Translations under genes and position numbers: made by a program
In this document: positions 1-6,619 of the stretch, in pieces
How the letters are laid out: each line of letters begins with the position of its first letter
Position numbering within the stretch: the first letter of the stretch is position 1
The notes under the pieces: model-generated
Database searches by the model: none
What the model saw: the letters and a program-made list of their open reading frames with translations, nothing else
Told to the model about the DNA's origin: nothing
Assembly: GCF_001668575.1 (NCBI RefSeq)
Contig: NZ_LZMD01000061.1
Location: forward strand, 62,001-126,000
Direction: 5' to 3'
Source: Mycobacterium sp. 1164985.4
Lineage (GTDB): Bacteria > Actinomycetota > Actinomycetes > Mycobacteriales > Mycobacteriaceae
DNA length: 64,000 bases

Positions 1-420
1 GTGCACCCATGCGGTGTCTCTCGGCGTCCAGATCATGGCGTCGCCGCTACCTTCCGGCAGCCCGTGTTCAAAGGCCACGATTTCGTAGCCGTCGCTGTAG
101 TAGGTCGTGGCGTCGGCCTCCTCTCGGGCTGCACCTCGAATGTATTCCTTCTCGTCTTTCACCCGGTCTAGTTCGGCCTGGATCTTGGCGCTCCCTGTGG
201 CGAGTTTGTCGCGATAGTCGCTCCAAGACTGATACGACTCTTCGACGCGGGCGTGGAATGCCTGTTTGTCGAAACGCAACCCGTCGTCGGAGCCGATCTC
301 GCCGACGAGGTGGTCCAGGGCGATGGCGAATCCGCTCCGCTGCTCGTCGGTATCGATGTATGCCTTGGCCCGTCCAAGGGCCCTAGCGATGCGTTCGTAA
401 CTCAACACGTTGTCGGGCAT
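1..420 (-). CDS. Hypothetical protein, 3' end outside window
   Basis: Reading leftward from an ATG at 420 there is an uninterrupted frame of 140 codons running off the window edge. An in-frame TGA lies two codons upstream of the ATG, so this is the first possible start; the ribosome site is weak. The visible part is acidic and soluble with a helical, Lys/Glu-rich stretch around residues 60-100 (DRVKDEKEYIRGAAREEAD) that could be a short coiled coil. I recognise no family. It belongs to the accessory block left of the cyclase remnant. The complementary frame over the same bases is rich in Arg and Ser and looks like a shadow. Confidence 0.55.
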   Translation of the reverse strand, partial: MPDNVLSYERIARALGRAKAYIDTDEQRSGFAIALDHLVGEIGSDDGLRFDKQAFHARVEESYQSWSDYRDKLATGSAKIQAELDRVKDEKEYIRGAAREEADATTYYSDGYEIVAFEHGLPEGSGDAMIWTPRDTAWVH

Positions 421-657
421 GGCTCATTCTGCGCCCCGCGTCCATGTCTTAGGGCCGGACCGTGAGCCTTCGAACGTCCATCTCCCGGCTAACCGATTGC
501 CAACCGGCGCGGTACAGAACGTCGAGCGCCGCGACTTGGACCGAGTTCGGTGTGGGGACGCGACCGTCAGCGCGATACACCTGTCGGGTCAAGCTGCAAC
601 GTCGTTTTCCAAATAGCAACGAAATCAGCGCGCTACGCTCCCTCACAGGAGAAATCG

Positions 658-1197
658 ATGACGATGGTGCTTCGTAGCCAGCGACGGAGGATCCGCTTGA
701 GGAGATGGGCTTCGGCGATCTCCATAGCGGTGACCGTACTCGGTCTCGTTAGCGTCTCAACGCTTGGCGATGGCAGCGACGCGTTGCGCGCCACAGCCAC
801 CCCCATGAGCCCGCCGCAAGAACCTGCTTCCCCGACTACAACGCAGTGGAACGAGTCCCAACTCCAACAATGGATGTCCACCGTAGATTCAGCATTAACA
901 CACCTCCAGAGCGCTATGCGGGAAGCAGGAACGGCAGCAAAGGTGCAGGACTGGGGCGGTTTGACTGCCGGATGTGTGAGAATGGACTTCGCCAGCGCTG
1001 AACTGAGCGACGCAGGACCCGGCCCATCAGCTAAGCTCACCACCGCTGTAAAGGGCCTCGCAGACATGACCGAAGATTTTGCTAGTACCTGCAGAACGCT
1101 CGGTCCATACAGCACCACAACTGACTGGAAAAAGGCATCGGCTCAGCTTGAGCAGGTGTCCGCCTACATGACGACCGTCACGGACGAACTGAACTAG
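658..1197 (+). CDS. Secreted or membrane-anchored hypothetical protein
   Basis: 179 residues from an ATG at 658, chosen because CAGGAG lies a few bases upstream; the frame is open further upstream but has no ribosome site. A TACGCT at 634-639 is a good mycobacterial -10 element. The N-terminus has an Arg-rich stretch (SQRRRIRLRRW) and then a hydrophobic helix (AISIAVTVLGLVSVSTL), a signal peptide or anchor without a lipobox. The rest is Thr/Ser/Gln-rich with two cysteines that could form a disulfide outside the membrane. It resembles small exported mycobacterial proteins of unknown function, but no family can be named. Confidence 0.7.
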   Translation: MTMVLRSQRRRIRLRRWASAISIAVTVLGLVSVSTLGDGSDALRATATPMSPPQEPASPTTTQWNESQLQQWMSTVDSALTHLQSAMREAGTAAKVQDWGGLTAGCVRMDFASAELSDAGPGPSAKLTTAVKGLADMTEDFASTCRTLGPYSTTTDWKKASAQLEQVSAYMTTVTDELN

Positions 1198-1379
1198 TCC
1201 AACTACCCGGCAACCCCGCGTCGACGGCTGTTTGTCTGGGTCACCAGCGTTCGTTTGAATGTTCTTTAGCCAGTCGCTGCCAGTACTGGCACCACGCGTT
1301 TTGGACAACGCCCAATGCGAAGCGGGCCGCCGCGAAAACACACACGCTCGATCACTCCCGCCCCTGCCTAACCCTGACA

Positions 1380-1554
1380 ATCGGCGCCCGCGTGAGCGCA
1401 CTGGCCGGCCCGAACGACGTGCTGGTGTCCGGCAGCGCTGCGCGACCTGGTGATCGGGTCAGGACTGGAGTTCGAGGATCGCGGCGCTCACCAGCTCAAG
1501 GGCGTGCCCGGCGAGTGGCATCTATTCGCCGTCGCCTCTGGGCGAGCGACATAG
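1380..1554 (+). pseudogene. Remnant of a class III adenylate/guanylate cyclase C-terminus
   Basis: Translated with one frame change, this stretch reads IGARVSALAGPNDVLVSGS and then LRDLVIGSGLEFEDRGAHQL followed by KGVPGEWHLFAVAS and a TAG stop. That is the ending typical of mycobacterial class III nucleotidyl cyclase domains. A single extra base near 1437 breaks the frame, and everything upstream of the GARV motif is missing, so only about 58 codons remain. It is not expressed as a useful protein. The surrounding gap (1198-1379 and 1555-1577) holds nothing else I can identify. The remnant marks chromosomal sequence disrupted beside the accessory block. Confidence 0.7.
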
Positions 1555-1577
1555 TCAATACTGCGTTAGCAGTTAGA

Positions 1578-2273
1578 TCATTGGATGTTGTCGCGCTTCG
1601 CCAAATTGTGTCGGGCGCACATTAGTTGGATGTTCTCCGCTACGAGCGAGGAGCCGCCACGCGAGTACGGAATGATGTGGTCGAAGTGAAGGTTGTCGCT
1701 GCTTCCGCACACCACACATTTGCCTTGGTCGCGCTTCCACACGGCCAGCTTCACATCTGTTGGGATGAGTCGGTTCTGCTCTAGGCGCGGCTCACGAGCA
1801 TCGACAATCGGCGTCGCTTCTGGATCTACCTCGAGCCGAAACTTGAACACTAATCGCCCGTTGGACTCTTCCCGCCAGCCGTCGACAAGCCCGAATATGC
1901 CGTTGAACGTCCAAATGCCGGTGCGCATCTTCTCGTACACCCGGACACGCTCTGCGGGCGTTTGCAACTTCCGGTGTTGTGACGCAGCTTGCAAGAACAA
2001 GCCGTTCTGGGTCAGCGTGCCCCCTGGGCCGCGCTCAGGCTGGTCGAGCGTCTTAGGGTCAGGGCCGCCGCGGGTTTGCGGCCTGTCGTGACCCTCGTAG
2101 ATAAGGACACGGCCATCGTCTTCGACTCGGTCGTCGTAAGGCGCGCCGGGCCGGCGGCTCATCAAAATGACGCTGGGCCGACCGCCGCTGCCGAAGTTCA
2201 TACCCCGCTGTAGGTTGACGCCTTCCTCTCGGCACATTTCCAAGTAGGAAATAACCTCGCCGGGAACGAACAT
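1578..2273 (-). CDS. SRA-HNH endonuclease, putative modification-dependent restriction enzyme
   Basis: 231 residues. Residues about 20-150 look like an SRA/YDG domain (GRPSVILMSRRPGAPYDD, GGTLTQNGLFLQAA, VRVYEKMRTGIWTFNGIFGL), a fold that flips out and reads modified cytosines. Residues about 170-231 are an HNH nuclease with a zinc site: CVVC, then HFDHIIPYSRGG, then ENIQLMCARHN. The SRA-HNH order occurs in McrA-like enzymes that cut methylated or hydroxymethylated DNA, so defence against modified phage DNA is the likely role (inference). The ATG at 2273 is preceded by TACGAT at a distance of 7 bases, consistent with a leaderless transcript; there is no clear ribosome site. No methyltransferase lies beside it, as expected for this enzyme type. 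Confidence 0.8.
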   Translation of the reverse strand: MFVPGEVISYLEMCREEGVNLQRGMNFGSGGRPSVILMSRRPGAPYDDRVEDDGRVLIYEGHDRPQTRGGPDPKTLDQPERGPGGTLTQNGLFLQAASQHRKLQTPAERVRVYEKMRTGIWTFNGIFGLVDGWREESNGRLVFKFRLEVDPEATPIVDAREPRLEQNRLIPTDVKLAVWKRDQGKCVVCGSSDNLHFDHIIPYSRGGSSLVAENIQLMCARHNLAKRDNIQ

Positions 2274-2280
2274 AGGCCCG

Positions 2281-2286
2281 ATCGTA
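2281..2286 (-). promoter_or_regulatory. -10 element for leaderless SRA-HNH transcript
   Basis: On the minus strand TACGAT ends 7 bases before the ATG of the SRA-HNH gene, matching the mycobacterial TAnnnT -10 followed by transcription starting at or next to the start codon. No -35 of the sigma70 type is obvious. Confidence 0.45.
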
Positions 2287-2323
2287 GGGCTCGCTAGCCA
2301 TCCACGGTTTGCTTTAGTAGGCG

Positions 2324-2341
2324 CTCGATAGATCTATCGAG
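2324..2341. promoter_or_regulatory. 18-bp perfect palindrome upstream of the SRA-HNH gene
   Basis: CTCGATAGATCTATCGAG reads identically on both strands and lies about 50-68 bases before the SRA-HNH start, in an AT-richer gap of 182 bases between that gene and the two-gene operon. A perfect 18-bp dyad in this position is most simply an operator for a dimeric regulator; no regulator gene is adjacent. Binding is inferred, not shown. Confidence 0.4.
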
Positions 2342-2455
2342 GCTTGCGGCAGAAATGAGGTGCGGTCGCCCAGCTTCACCGCGTCCAATTCGCCGCGATT
2401 GACCATAACCTAGAGCAGATGCCTGACCTCAAAACATCTCAGCCGAAATCGCTGT

Positions 2456-3007
2456 CTAACGACGGTTGGAACGTCTTGCGTCTCTTTCAGTTTCGAGGTC
2501 AGTGACCTCTTGCAGTCGAGCGCGAGCGAGCCCATGCATTATCACCGACCGTGCGAGTGCGACGACTTCTAGGGCCGATGTAAGGAACAGAACGGCAAGA
2601 CCGCAGAACAACCAATTCTCGACCGTTGGTGGTACGAATTTCGCGAAGGCTCGATAGCTAACTGCTCCGATCACTGCGGCGACTTGGATGCCGATTACCA
2701 CCATGAAGGGAGACAGAAATGCCAGGATCCCGTCTCTCTCCTCGTTGAGCAGGCGCAAGTACGACTCGGAGAGCAGCGCCACCACTAAGGCCAATGCTGC
2801 GAAGACCACGCCTAGTAGCGCCGGCGTAAGCGAAAGCACATCACCTGCGATGGCGACGCGCGCGGCAAGATCAGTGTGCTTAACGAGGAACACGCCGGCG
2901 ACTATTCCAACCACTAGACAGCCGCCAAGCTCAACCGTGGCAAGCTGCGACAACTGTAGTTTGCCGAAGGAGCGCCAGAAGCCAACGCTGCGACGTAACT
3001 TACCCAC
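2456..3007 (-). CDS. Four-helix membrane protein, second gene of a two-gene operon
   Basis: 183 residues from a GTG at 3007. This start has a strong ribosome site (GGAGGTCATCGA then GTG) and overlaps the stop of the upstream gene by 8 bases, showing translational coupling. Four hydrophobic segments are visible: LATVELGGCLVVGIVAGVFL, LLGVVFAALALVVALLSESY, FMVVIGIQVAAVIGAV and WLFCGLAVLFLTSALEVVAL. The N-terminus and the C-terminal tail (LETERDARRSNRR) are basic and probably cytoplasmic. I recognise no family. Tight pairing of a soluble protein with a small membrane protein, next to two nuclease genes, resembles sensor/membrane-effector defence pairs, but this is only context. Confidence 0.7.
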   Translation of the reverse strand: MGKLRRSVGFWRSFGKLQLSQLATVELGGCLVVGIVAGVFLVKHTDLAARVAIAGDVLSLTPALLGVVFAALALVVALLSESYLRLLNEERDGILAFLSPFMVVIGIQVAAVIGAVSYRAFAKFVPPTVENWLFCGLAVLFLTSALEVVALARSVIMHGLARARLQEVTDLETERDARRSNRR

Positions 3008-3926
3008 TCGATGACCTCCTGACCGCTCGTTGGACCGCCAAGCGGACGCTCTGAACGGCACTGTCCCACGTGGGACCGACAGATTCGGCCGTTTCACTCA
3101 TGAGGTCCTGGCGCTGGTCAAATCTGACTTTCCTGCGTGCGCTGCGGCCTCTCGCAACGATATACCCAAATGCTCTCGACGCTGCCGTGATCAGCGCGTT
3201 CGACTCGGGGTCATTGCGGATGCCGTCCTTGCTGAGGCCAGCGGTTTGGTCACGTGCCGTTATGGATTCCCTGATCTTGTCGGCTTGGAGCCGATCGATC
3301 CGTTCAAAGAGGTGCTCGAATTCCTCCTCGGCATCTGGGTTAGGCCGCAGGAAGACAAAGTCAACCGAAGTGACAACGTCGGTAGTCTCTAGCCACGCCT
3401 GAAACTCTCGCCTGTCGACCACCGGATCGACTGCCCAAACCACTGTTGGCGCAGCCTTCCGGAGACGTATTTCCGCGCGGTTCAGCATCCGTCCGAGGAC
3501 AGAACTTACGACCCTCGAGTCGAAGCTCGGATGTCTCATTACACCGAGGTATCGCTGGTTCGCATCGAACCAGAACGGCGCAGTTGCAGACACCTCGCTC
3601 GATACAAACTCGTCTTCCCACGCCTTCGCTTGATCGTCCCAAACTGTCGCCAACTGAATATCCGTTCGCGACCAGCCAAGCCGGCCCGACACGCTACGTT
3701 CGGTCTCGTTGGTCGCGACATTTCCGACCCGATAGACACGCTGGTAGCGTCCGCCCGTTCGTATCTCGATCGCCGCTCTCAGATTGGCGTTGAAGCTGGT
3801 GAGCACATCGTCGAGCTTGCCGTCGAACAGCGACCCAGCCGGCCGTCGGTTTACCCGATATATCCAGACTGGTACATCCTTACCCGCAAACCACTGACCT
3901 TCCTCAGGGACCGAATCCGGGCTCAA
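3000..3926 (-). CDS. Hypothetical soluble protein, first gene of a two-gene operon
   Basis: 308 residues from a TTG at 3926, preceded by GGAGG 9 bases upstream. It has no signal peptide or membrane segment and ends in an Arg/Ser-rich tail. Conserved-looking stretches include FNANLRAAIEIRTGGRYQR, RSVSGRLGWSR, APFWFDANQRYLGVM and a charged helix DAEEEFEHLFERIDRLQADK. No catalytic motif or named domain could be recognised. It overlaps the four-helix membrane protein gene and must be co-translated with it. The neighbours (SRA-HNH and GIY-YIG nucleases) suggest a defence-related cargo role, which is inference only. Confidence 0.7.
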   Translation of the reverse strand: MSPDSVPEEGQWFAGKDVPVWIYRVNRRPAGSLFDGKLDDVLTSFNANLRAAIEIRTGGRYQRVYRVGNVATNETERSVSGRLGWSRTDIQLATVWDDQAKAWEDEFVSSEVSATAPFWFDANQRYLGVMRHPSFDSRVVSSVLGRMLNRAEIRLRKAAPTVVWAVDPVVDRREFQAWLETTDVVTSVDFVFLRPNPDAEEEFEHLFERIDRLQADKIRESITARDQTAGLSKDGIRNDPESNALITAASRAFGYIVARGRSARRKVRFDQRQDLMSETAESVGPTWDSAVQSVRLAVQRAVRRSSSG

Positions 3927-4206
3927 TCTGCTGGTCCTCCCTCCACGCAGCGCGACGAGCGTCGCCGTGGCCTGGACAGGAAGACCATATCGGCTATCCG
4001 TGAGCGAACACGTGAGGCTGCCCAGAAGCGGCCTGTCAACCGCCGCCCCACCGCCGCCGGCCGGCTAGCCCGCCCCGGCCAAGGGCCCGGCTAGCCCCGG
4101 GCCGCGAGGTCGTTGACCCGTGTCGAGGATTAAGGCGATATCGGTCGTGTCGACTATCTGGCGTCTACTGTTTGCTACACATCGCACGACGAACGCGAGG
4201 GAAGAG
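3927..4206. other. Divergent intergenic region with a GC hairpin
   Basis: This gap separates the minus-strand two-gene operon from the plus-strand GIY-YIG gene, so it should carry both promoters. It contains two copies of the palindrome GGCTAGCC (within 4063-4070 and 4089-4096) and a hairpin at 4084-4103 with a 7-bp GGCCCGG/CCGGGCC stem. Because the genes diverge, the hairpin is more likely an operator or insulator than a terminator. No credible gene was seen in it. Confidence 0.35.
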
Positions 4207-4230
4207 ATGAGTATGGAGCGTCGGATATGA
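4207..4230 (+). CDS. Seven-residue leader peptide coupled to the GIY-YIG gene
   Basis: ATG at 4207 follows GAGGGAAGAG and encodes MSMERRI; its TGA overlaps the ATG of the GIY-YIG gene as ATGA. The ribosome site belongs to the leader rather than to the nuclease, so the nuclease may be translated by reinitiation. Whether the peptide itself matters is unknown; this may simply be the site of ribosome loading. Confidence 0.3.
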   Translation: MSMERRI

Positions 4231-4736
4231 CCGTCACGATGCTCGATGAGCCGGCGGCCGCAGATCCGCGCTACGCAGAACTCGAGAACGGCACCGCCTA
4301 CCCTTTCGCCGAATGGCCGAACCTCACGATGGATCGCGCCGCTCCCGGCGTTTACACGGTCTGGGATGCCGCTGGCGCGTTCATCTATGTGGGCATGGGC
4401 GGCAAGAAGCTGAAGGCCGACTACGACCGCAGCCCGAAGAAGCCGACCGGGCTGTTCCCACGCTTGGGCGCGCACGCGTCGGGTCGCCTGTCCGGAGACC
4501 AGTTCTGCGTCTATGTCTTCGCGTGGTACATCGCCCCCCACTTGACCGAGCAGCAGCGGCAGCAGATGGCCGCTGGTGAAAAGCTGATCGACGGGCTCAC
4601 CAAGGCGTACATCCGCGACCATTTCCGATACCGGTACGTCGCCACTGCCGACGGGCCGGCCGCGCTGGCCCTGGAGCGCGAAGTGCAGCGCGGCGCGCTT
4701 AAGAGTGTCGGTAAACCGTTAATCAATCCGCTCTGA
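4227..4736 (+). CDS. GIY-YIG nuclease family protein
   Basis: 169 residues. The GIY-YIG fold is visible as GVYTVWD (GIY strand, about residue 40) and FIYVGMGG (YIG strand, about residue 52), then a conserved Arg in LFPRLGAH, the metal-binding Glu in ALALEREVQRG and the closing Asn in GKPLINPL. The protein is a stand-alone nuclease domain with a short N-terminal extension. Such proteins act in homing, repair or restriction; no second domain narrows the role. It is the only plus-strand gene between the phage-like small genes and the cargo operon, and is read divergently from the latter. Its start overlaps a tiny leader frame. Confidence 0.8.
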   Translation: MTVTMLDEPAAADPRYAELENGTAYPFAEWPNLTMDRAAPGVYTVWDAAGAFIYVGMGGKKLKADYDRSPKKPTGLFPRLGAHASGRLSGDQFCVYVFAWYIAPHLTEQQRQQMAAGEKLIDGLTKAYIRDHFRYRYVATADGPAALALEREVQRGALKSVGKPLINPL

Positions 4737-4945
4737 GGCGTCCGCTGCGTTTCAGCCTCCGGTGCCGCCCAATCGCGTTCCCCGTGCGAATAGTGCTGCG
4801 TCACAATGAGTTTCGGTACGATAGCAGGGTTGAATCACGTTGGCGCACAGGGGATTCGGGATAAGTGTGCGACGAGGAAATCCCAATGAACAGATCGACC
4901 ACAGCGCGGGTGTGGCCGCCGATCGCTGGCCTAAAAAACGGGGGG

Positions 4946-5215
4946 TCATCGCTGGGCCGTCAGTTTTTCCCACCATTCGGCGATCTCGGGCTGCTCGGCG
5001 CTGAACATGCGCACCAACGACGCCATCAGCGAAACAACGTCGCGCGTCGATAATTCGATGGCGTACTCGGTGCCAGAGATGCCGCGATATCGCAACACCG
5101 GCGTCATTCGGTTTTCCACGCGGTGTTTCATCAATACGACGTCGGCAGTACCGCCTACCGCGACATGCGTTGTCACGTCGGGTAATGCGCTCGTCACCGC
5201 ACACTCACTCGTCAC
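4946..5215 (-). CDS. Small phage-like hypothetical protein
   Basis: Up to 89 residues from a GTG at 5215 that overlaps the stop of the preceding gene; a second GTG near 5197 is also possible. The sequence (RYRGISGTEYAIELSTRDVV, then MFSAEQPEIAEWWEKL) is typical of small accessory proteins in mycobacteriophages and phiRv1-type elements, with no recognised domain. It is the last gene of the overlapping minus-strand chain that follows the replication gene. The 209 bases to its left, up to the GIY-YIG stop, hold nothing I can identify. Confidence 0.65.
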   Translation of the reverse strand: MTSECAVTSALPDVTTHVAVGGTADVVLMKHRVENRMTPVLRYRGISGTEYAIELSTRDVVSLMASLVRMFSAEQPEIAEWWEKLTAQR

Positions 5216-5456
5216 GGGAGGTCAGTCTCCAGTTGTGCGCACTCGCCACCGACGCCGAATGATATTCCTCCACCGCAGCTTTCATGGCGGCGTCGTCGTA
5301 CAGCCGGAGCACATGCTGGCATGGCTCATCGCCATCGTCGAAGGCGTTTTCCTCCGCCTCGGTCATCGGTACCAGGCTGTGCGTGGCGCAAATCGGTGGG
5401 CCGCAGAAGCCAGCCTCATACCCGGCGCGTAGCCATTTCCTGAAGTCGGTTGTCAC
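5205..5456 (-). CDS. Small phage-like protein with CGPPxC motif
   Basis: 83 residues from a GTG at 5456, picked because GTGA overlaps the upstream stop. The order WLRAGYEAGFCGPPICATH, an acidic stretch EEENAFDDGDEP (approximate) and CQHVLRLY is familiar from small mycobacteriophage proteins; the cysteine and histidine pairs (CGPPIC, ATH, CQH) suggest a metal site. Function is unknown. It is translationally coupled on both sides. Confidence 0.65.
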   Translation of the reverse strand: MTTDFRKWLRAGYEAGFCGPPICATHSLVPMTEAEENAFDDGDEPCQHVLRLYDDAAMKAAVEEYHSASVASAHNWRLTSRDE

Positions 5457-5689
5457 CGCACACGAACCCAATTGCCGCGAGCGTCGAGCACCTCTGTCCT
5501 AACCGCACTGCGCAGCAGCTCCGCGGGGATGCTAGCGAGGACGGTGGACATGTCGTCGACGCCGCGCGTCTCGCATAGGGCATCGACGCGGGCACATGCC
5601 GCGAGGGCTCGTAGTGATGCGGTCCGTTGCCGTTCGATCGTCGACCGTCGCAGCGGTCGCGGTGGTCCGACGAGTGCTATGTGTTCCAT
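5453..5689 (-). CDS. Small phage-like hypothetical protein
   Basis: 78 residues from an ATG at 5689 that overlaps the upstream stop as TAATG. Basic N-terminal half (PRPLRRSTIERQRTASLRAL), then a neutral C-terminal half ending in ARGNWVRVR. No family recognised. Its position in a run of four overlapping genes downstream of the primase gene parallels the Rv1581c-Rv1578c block of phiRv1 (by position and size, not by sequence alignment). Confidence 0.6.
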   Translation of the reverse strand: MEHIALVGPPRPLRRSTIERQRTASLRALAACARVDALCETRGVDDMSTVLASIPAELLRSAVRTEVLDARGNWVRVR

Positions 5690-6120
5690 TACCGATTCCC
5701 TTCATTCAGTTGGTGATACGTCAATCGACCGCCGGTCATCTCAGCGCGATCACGGGCGGCCTTGTTGAGCTGTGCGTCTCGGGCACCGTCGCACTCGAGC
5801 ATCACGGCGAACGCTCCACCCTCGCCCTCGACCGGCGGCCCGAGGCGCTCTTGCTGGCGCTGAATGGCCCGCACACGCTCGCGCATCGCCTCGACCGAGG
5901 CACCGGTCTGGGCTGCCCGTTCTAGCGCCTGACGGTGGATCTCGCGGGCAGCGTCGTGATGCCGGGCGATGTGCTCGCGACAGATGTCGGCCTCGATACA
6001 GCGCAACCCGCTGACGGCGTCGATGACGATGGCGTCGGCGACGCGTCGGGCCAGGGTGTCGATGGATGTGCCGAGCTCGGCCGCAATGGCGCCCAGCGGG
6101 ACGAGCTGGTTGTCGCTCAT
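5689..6120 (-). CDS. Phage-like protein with N-terminal HTH-like segment
   Basis: 143 residues from the ATG at 6120, with AAGGAG 9 bases upstream; a GTG at 6138 lies upstream of that site and is rejected. Residues about 8-45 (GAIAAELGTSIDTLARRVAD, then a short wing-like stretch and IEADICREHI) look like a MerR/excisionase-type DNA-binding helix-turn-helix. The middle (REIHRQALERAAQ through RAIQRQQERLG) is a probable coiled coil. It may be a regulator or accessory replication protein of the element. Confidence 0.65.
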   Translation of the reverse strand: MSDNQLVPLGAIAAELGTSIDTLARRVADAIVIDAVSGLRCIEADICREHIARHHDAAREIHRQALERAAQTGASVEAMRERVRAIQRQQERLGPPVEGEGGAFAVMLECDGARDAQLNKAARDRAEMTGGRLTYHQLNEGNR

Positions 6121-6164
6121 GGTTTGATTCTCCTTCACTTTTCGGTCAATCGTGTCTGGGACGT

Positions 6165-6341
6165 TCAGGATGGTTCGGCACAGCAGGCACGCTCGCGCGG
6201 GGCGTACTCCTCAGCGAGACGACGTAACGCCAACGCGATCTCGCCGCGCTCCGCGTCGTTGAACTCGTCGGGATCGTGCGCCAGCGCCAGCCGCGCCAGC
6301 CCGCGGGCCGCCTGGAGGTAGGTATCGACGCCGGGGTTCAT
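6165..6341 (-). CDS. 58-residue phage-like protein
   Basis: ATG at 6341 opens a frame of 58 codons: MNPGVDTYLQAARGLARLAL, then AHDPDEFNDAERGEIALALR, then RLAEEYAPRERACCAEPS. It is alpha-helical and amphipathic, with a CC pair near the end. It lies in the same direction as, and just after, the iteron region, and is the first gene past the candidate origin. The composition (Ala, Leu, Arg, Glu with strong third-position GC) supports coding. Function unknown. Confidence 0.6.
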   Translation of the reverse strand: MNPGVDTYLQAARGLARLALAHDPDEFNDAERGEIALALRRLAEEYAPRERACCAEPS

Positions 6342-6388
6342 GCGGTGAATCCTTTCTTGGTTAATTCGCCGCGAGGGGCTCCCCCAAC

Positions 6389-6593
6389 CGTTCCCCTACC
6401 CGTTCCCCTTCTGTATAGAAGGGGGGAACGGGGGAACGGGACTGACGTCTTTTGCGGCCGGGGAACGGGGAACGCGAGGGGAACGCAAGGGGAACGGGGA
6501 ACGCTGCAGGTCGGGCGCTTTTGCGAGGGGAACGCCCCGACGGCGGAATTATTAGCCGGAACGGGATTGTTGGCCAAGTTAACGATGGGAACG
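6389..6593. repeat. GGGAACG iteron array, candidate replication origin
   Basis: Nine exact GGGAACG heptamers on the plus strand start at 6424, 6432, 6461, 6468, 6479, 6490, 6497, 6528 and 6587, with a degenerate CGGAACG at 6557. Two inverted copies (CGTTCCC) start at 6389 and 6401 and form a large hairpin with the first direct copies around GTAT at 6413-6416. Copies between 6461 and 6503 are spaced 7 or 11 bases, placing many on the same helix face. The array fills the 278-base gap between the replication gene and the following small gene. Iterons next to a replication protein suggest an origin or a copy-number/transcription control site. Confidence 0.65.
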
Positions 6594-6619
6594 CTGGTAA
6601 CGCAGGTCAGAGGCACTTT

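Noticed and set aside
4084..4103. GC hairpin as a transcription terminator
   Set aside because: Genes on both sides diverge from this point, so no transcript ends here.
6389..6593. CRISPR array at the GGGAACG repeats
   Set aside because: The repeat unit is only 7 bases and spacing is 7-60 bases, with no uniform spacer; no cas genes are present.
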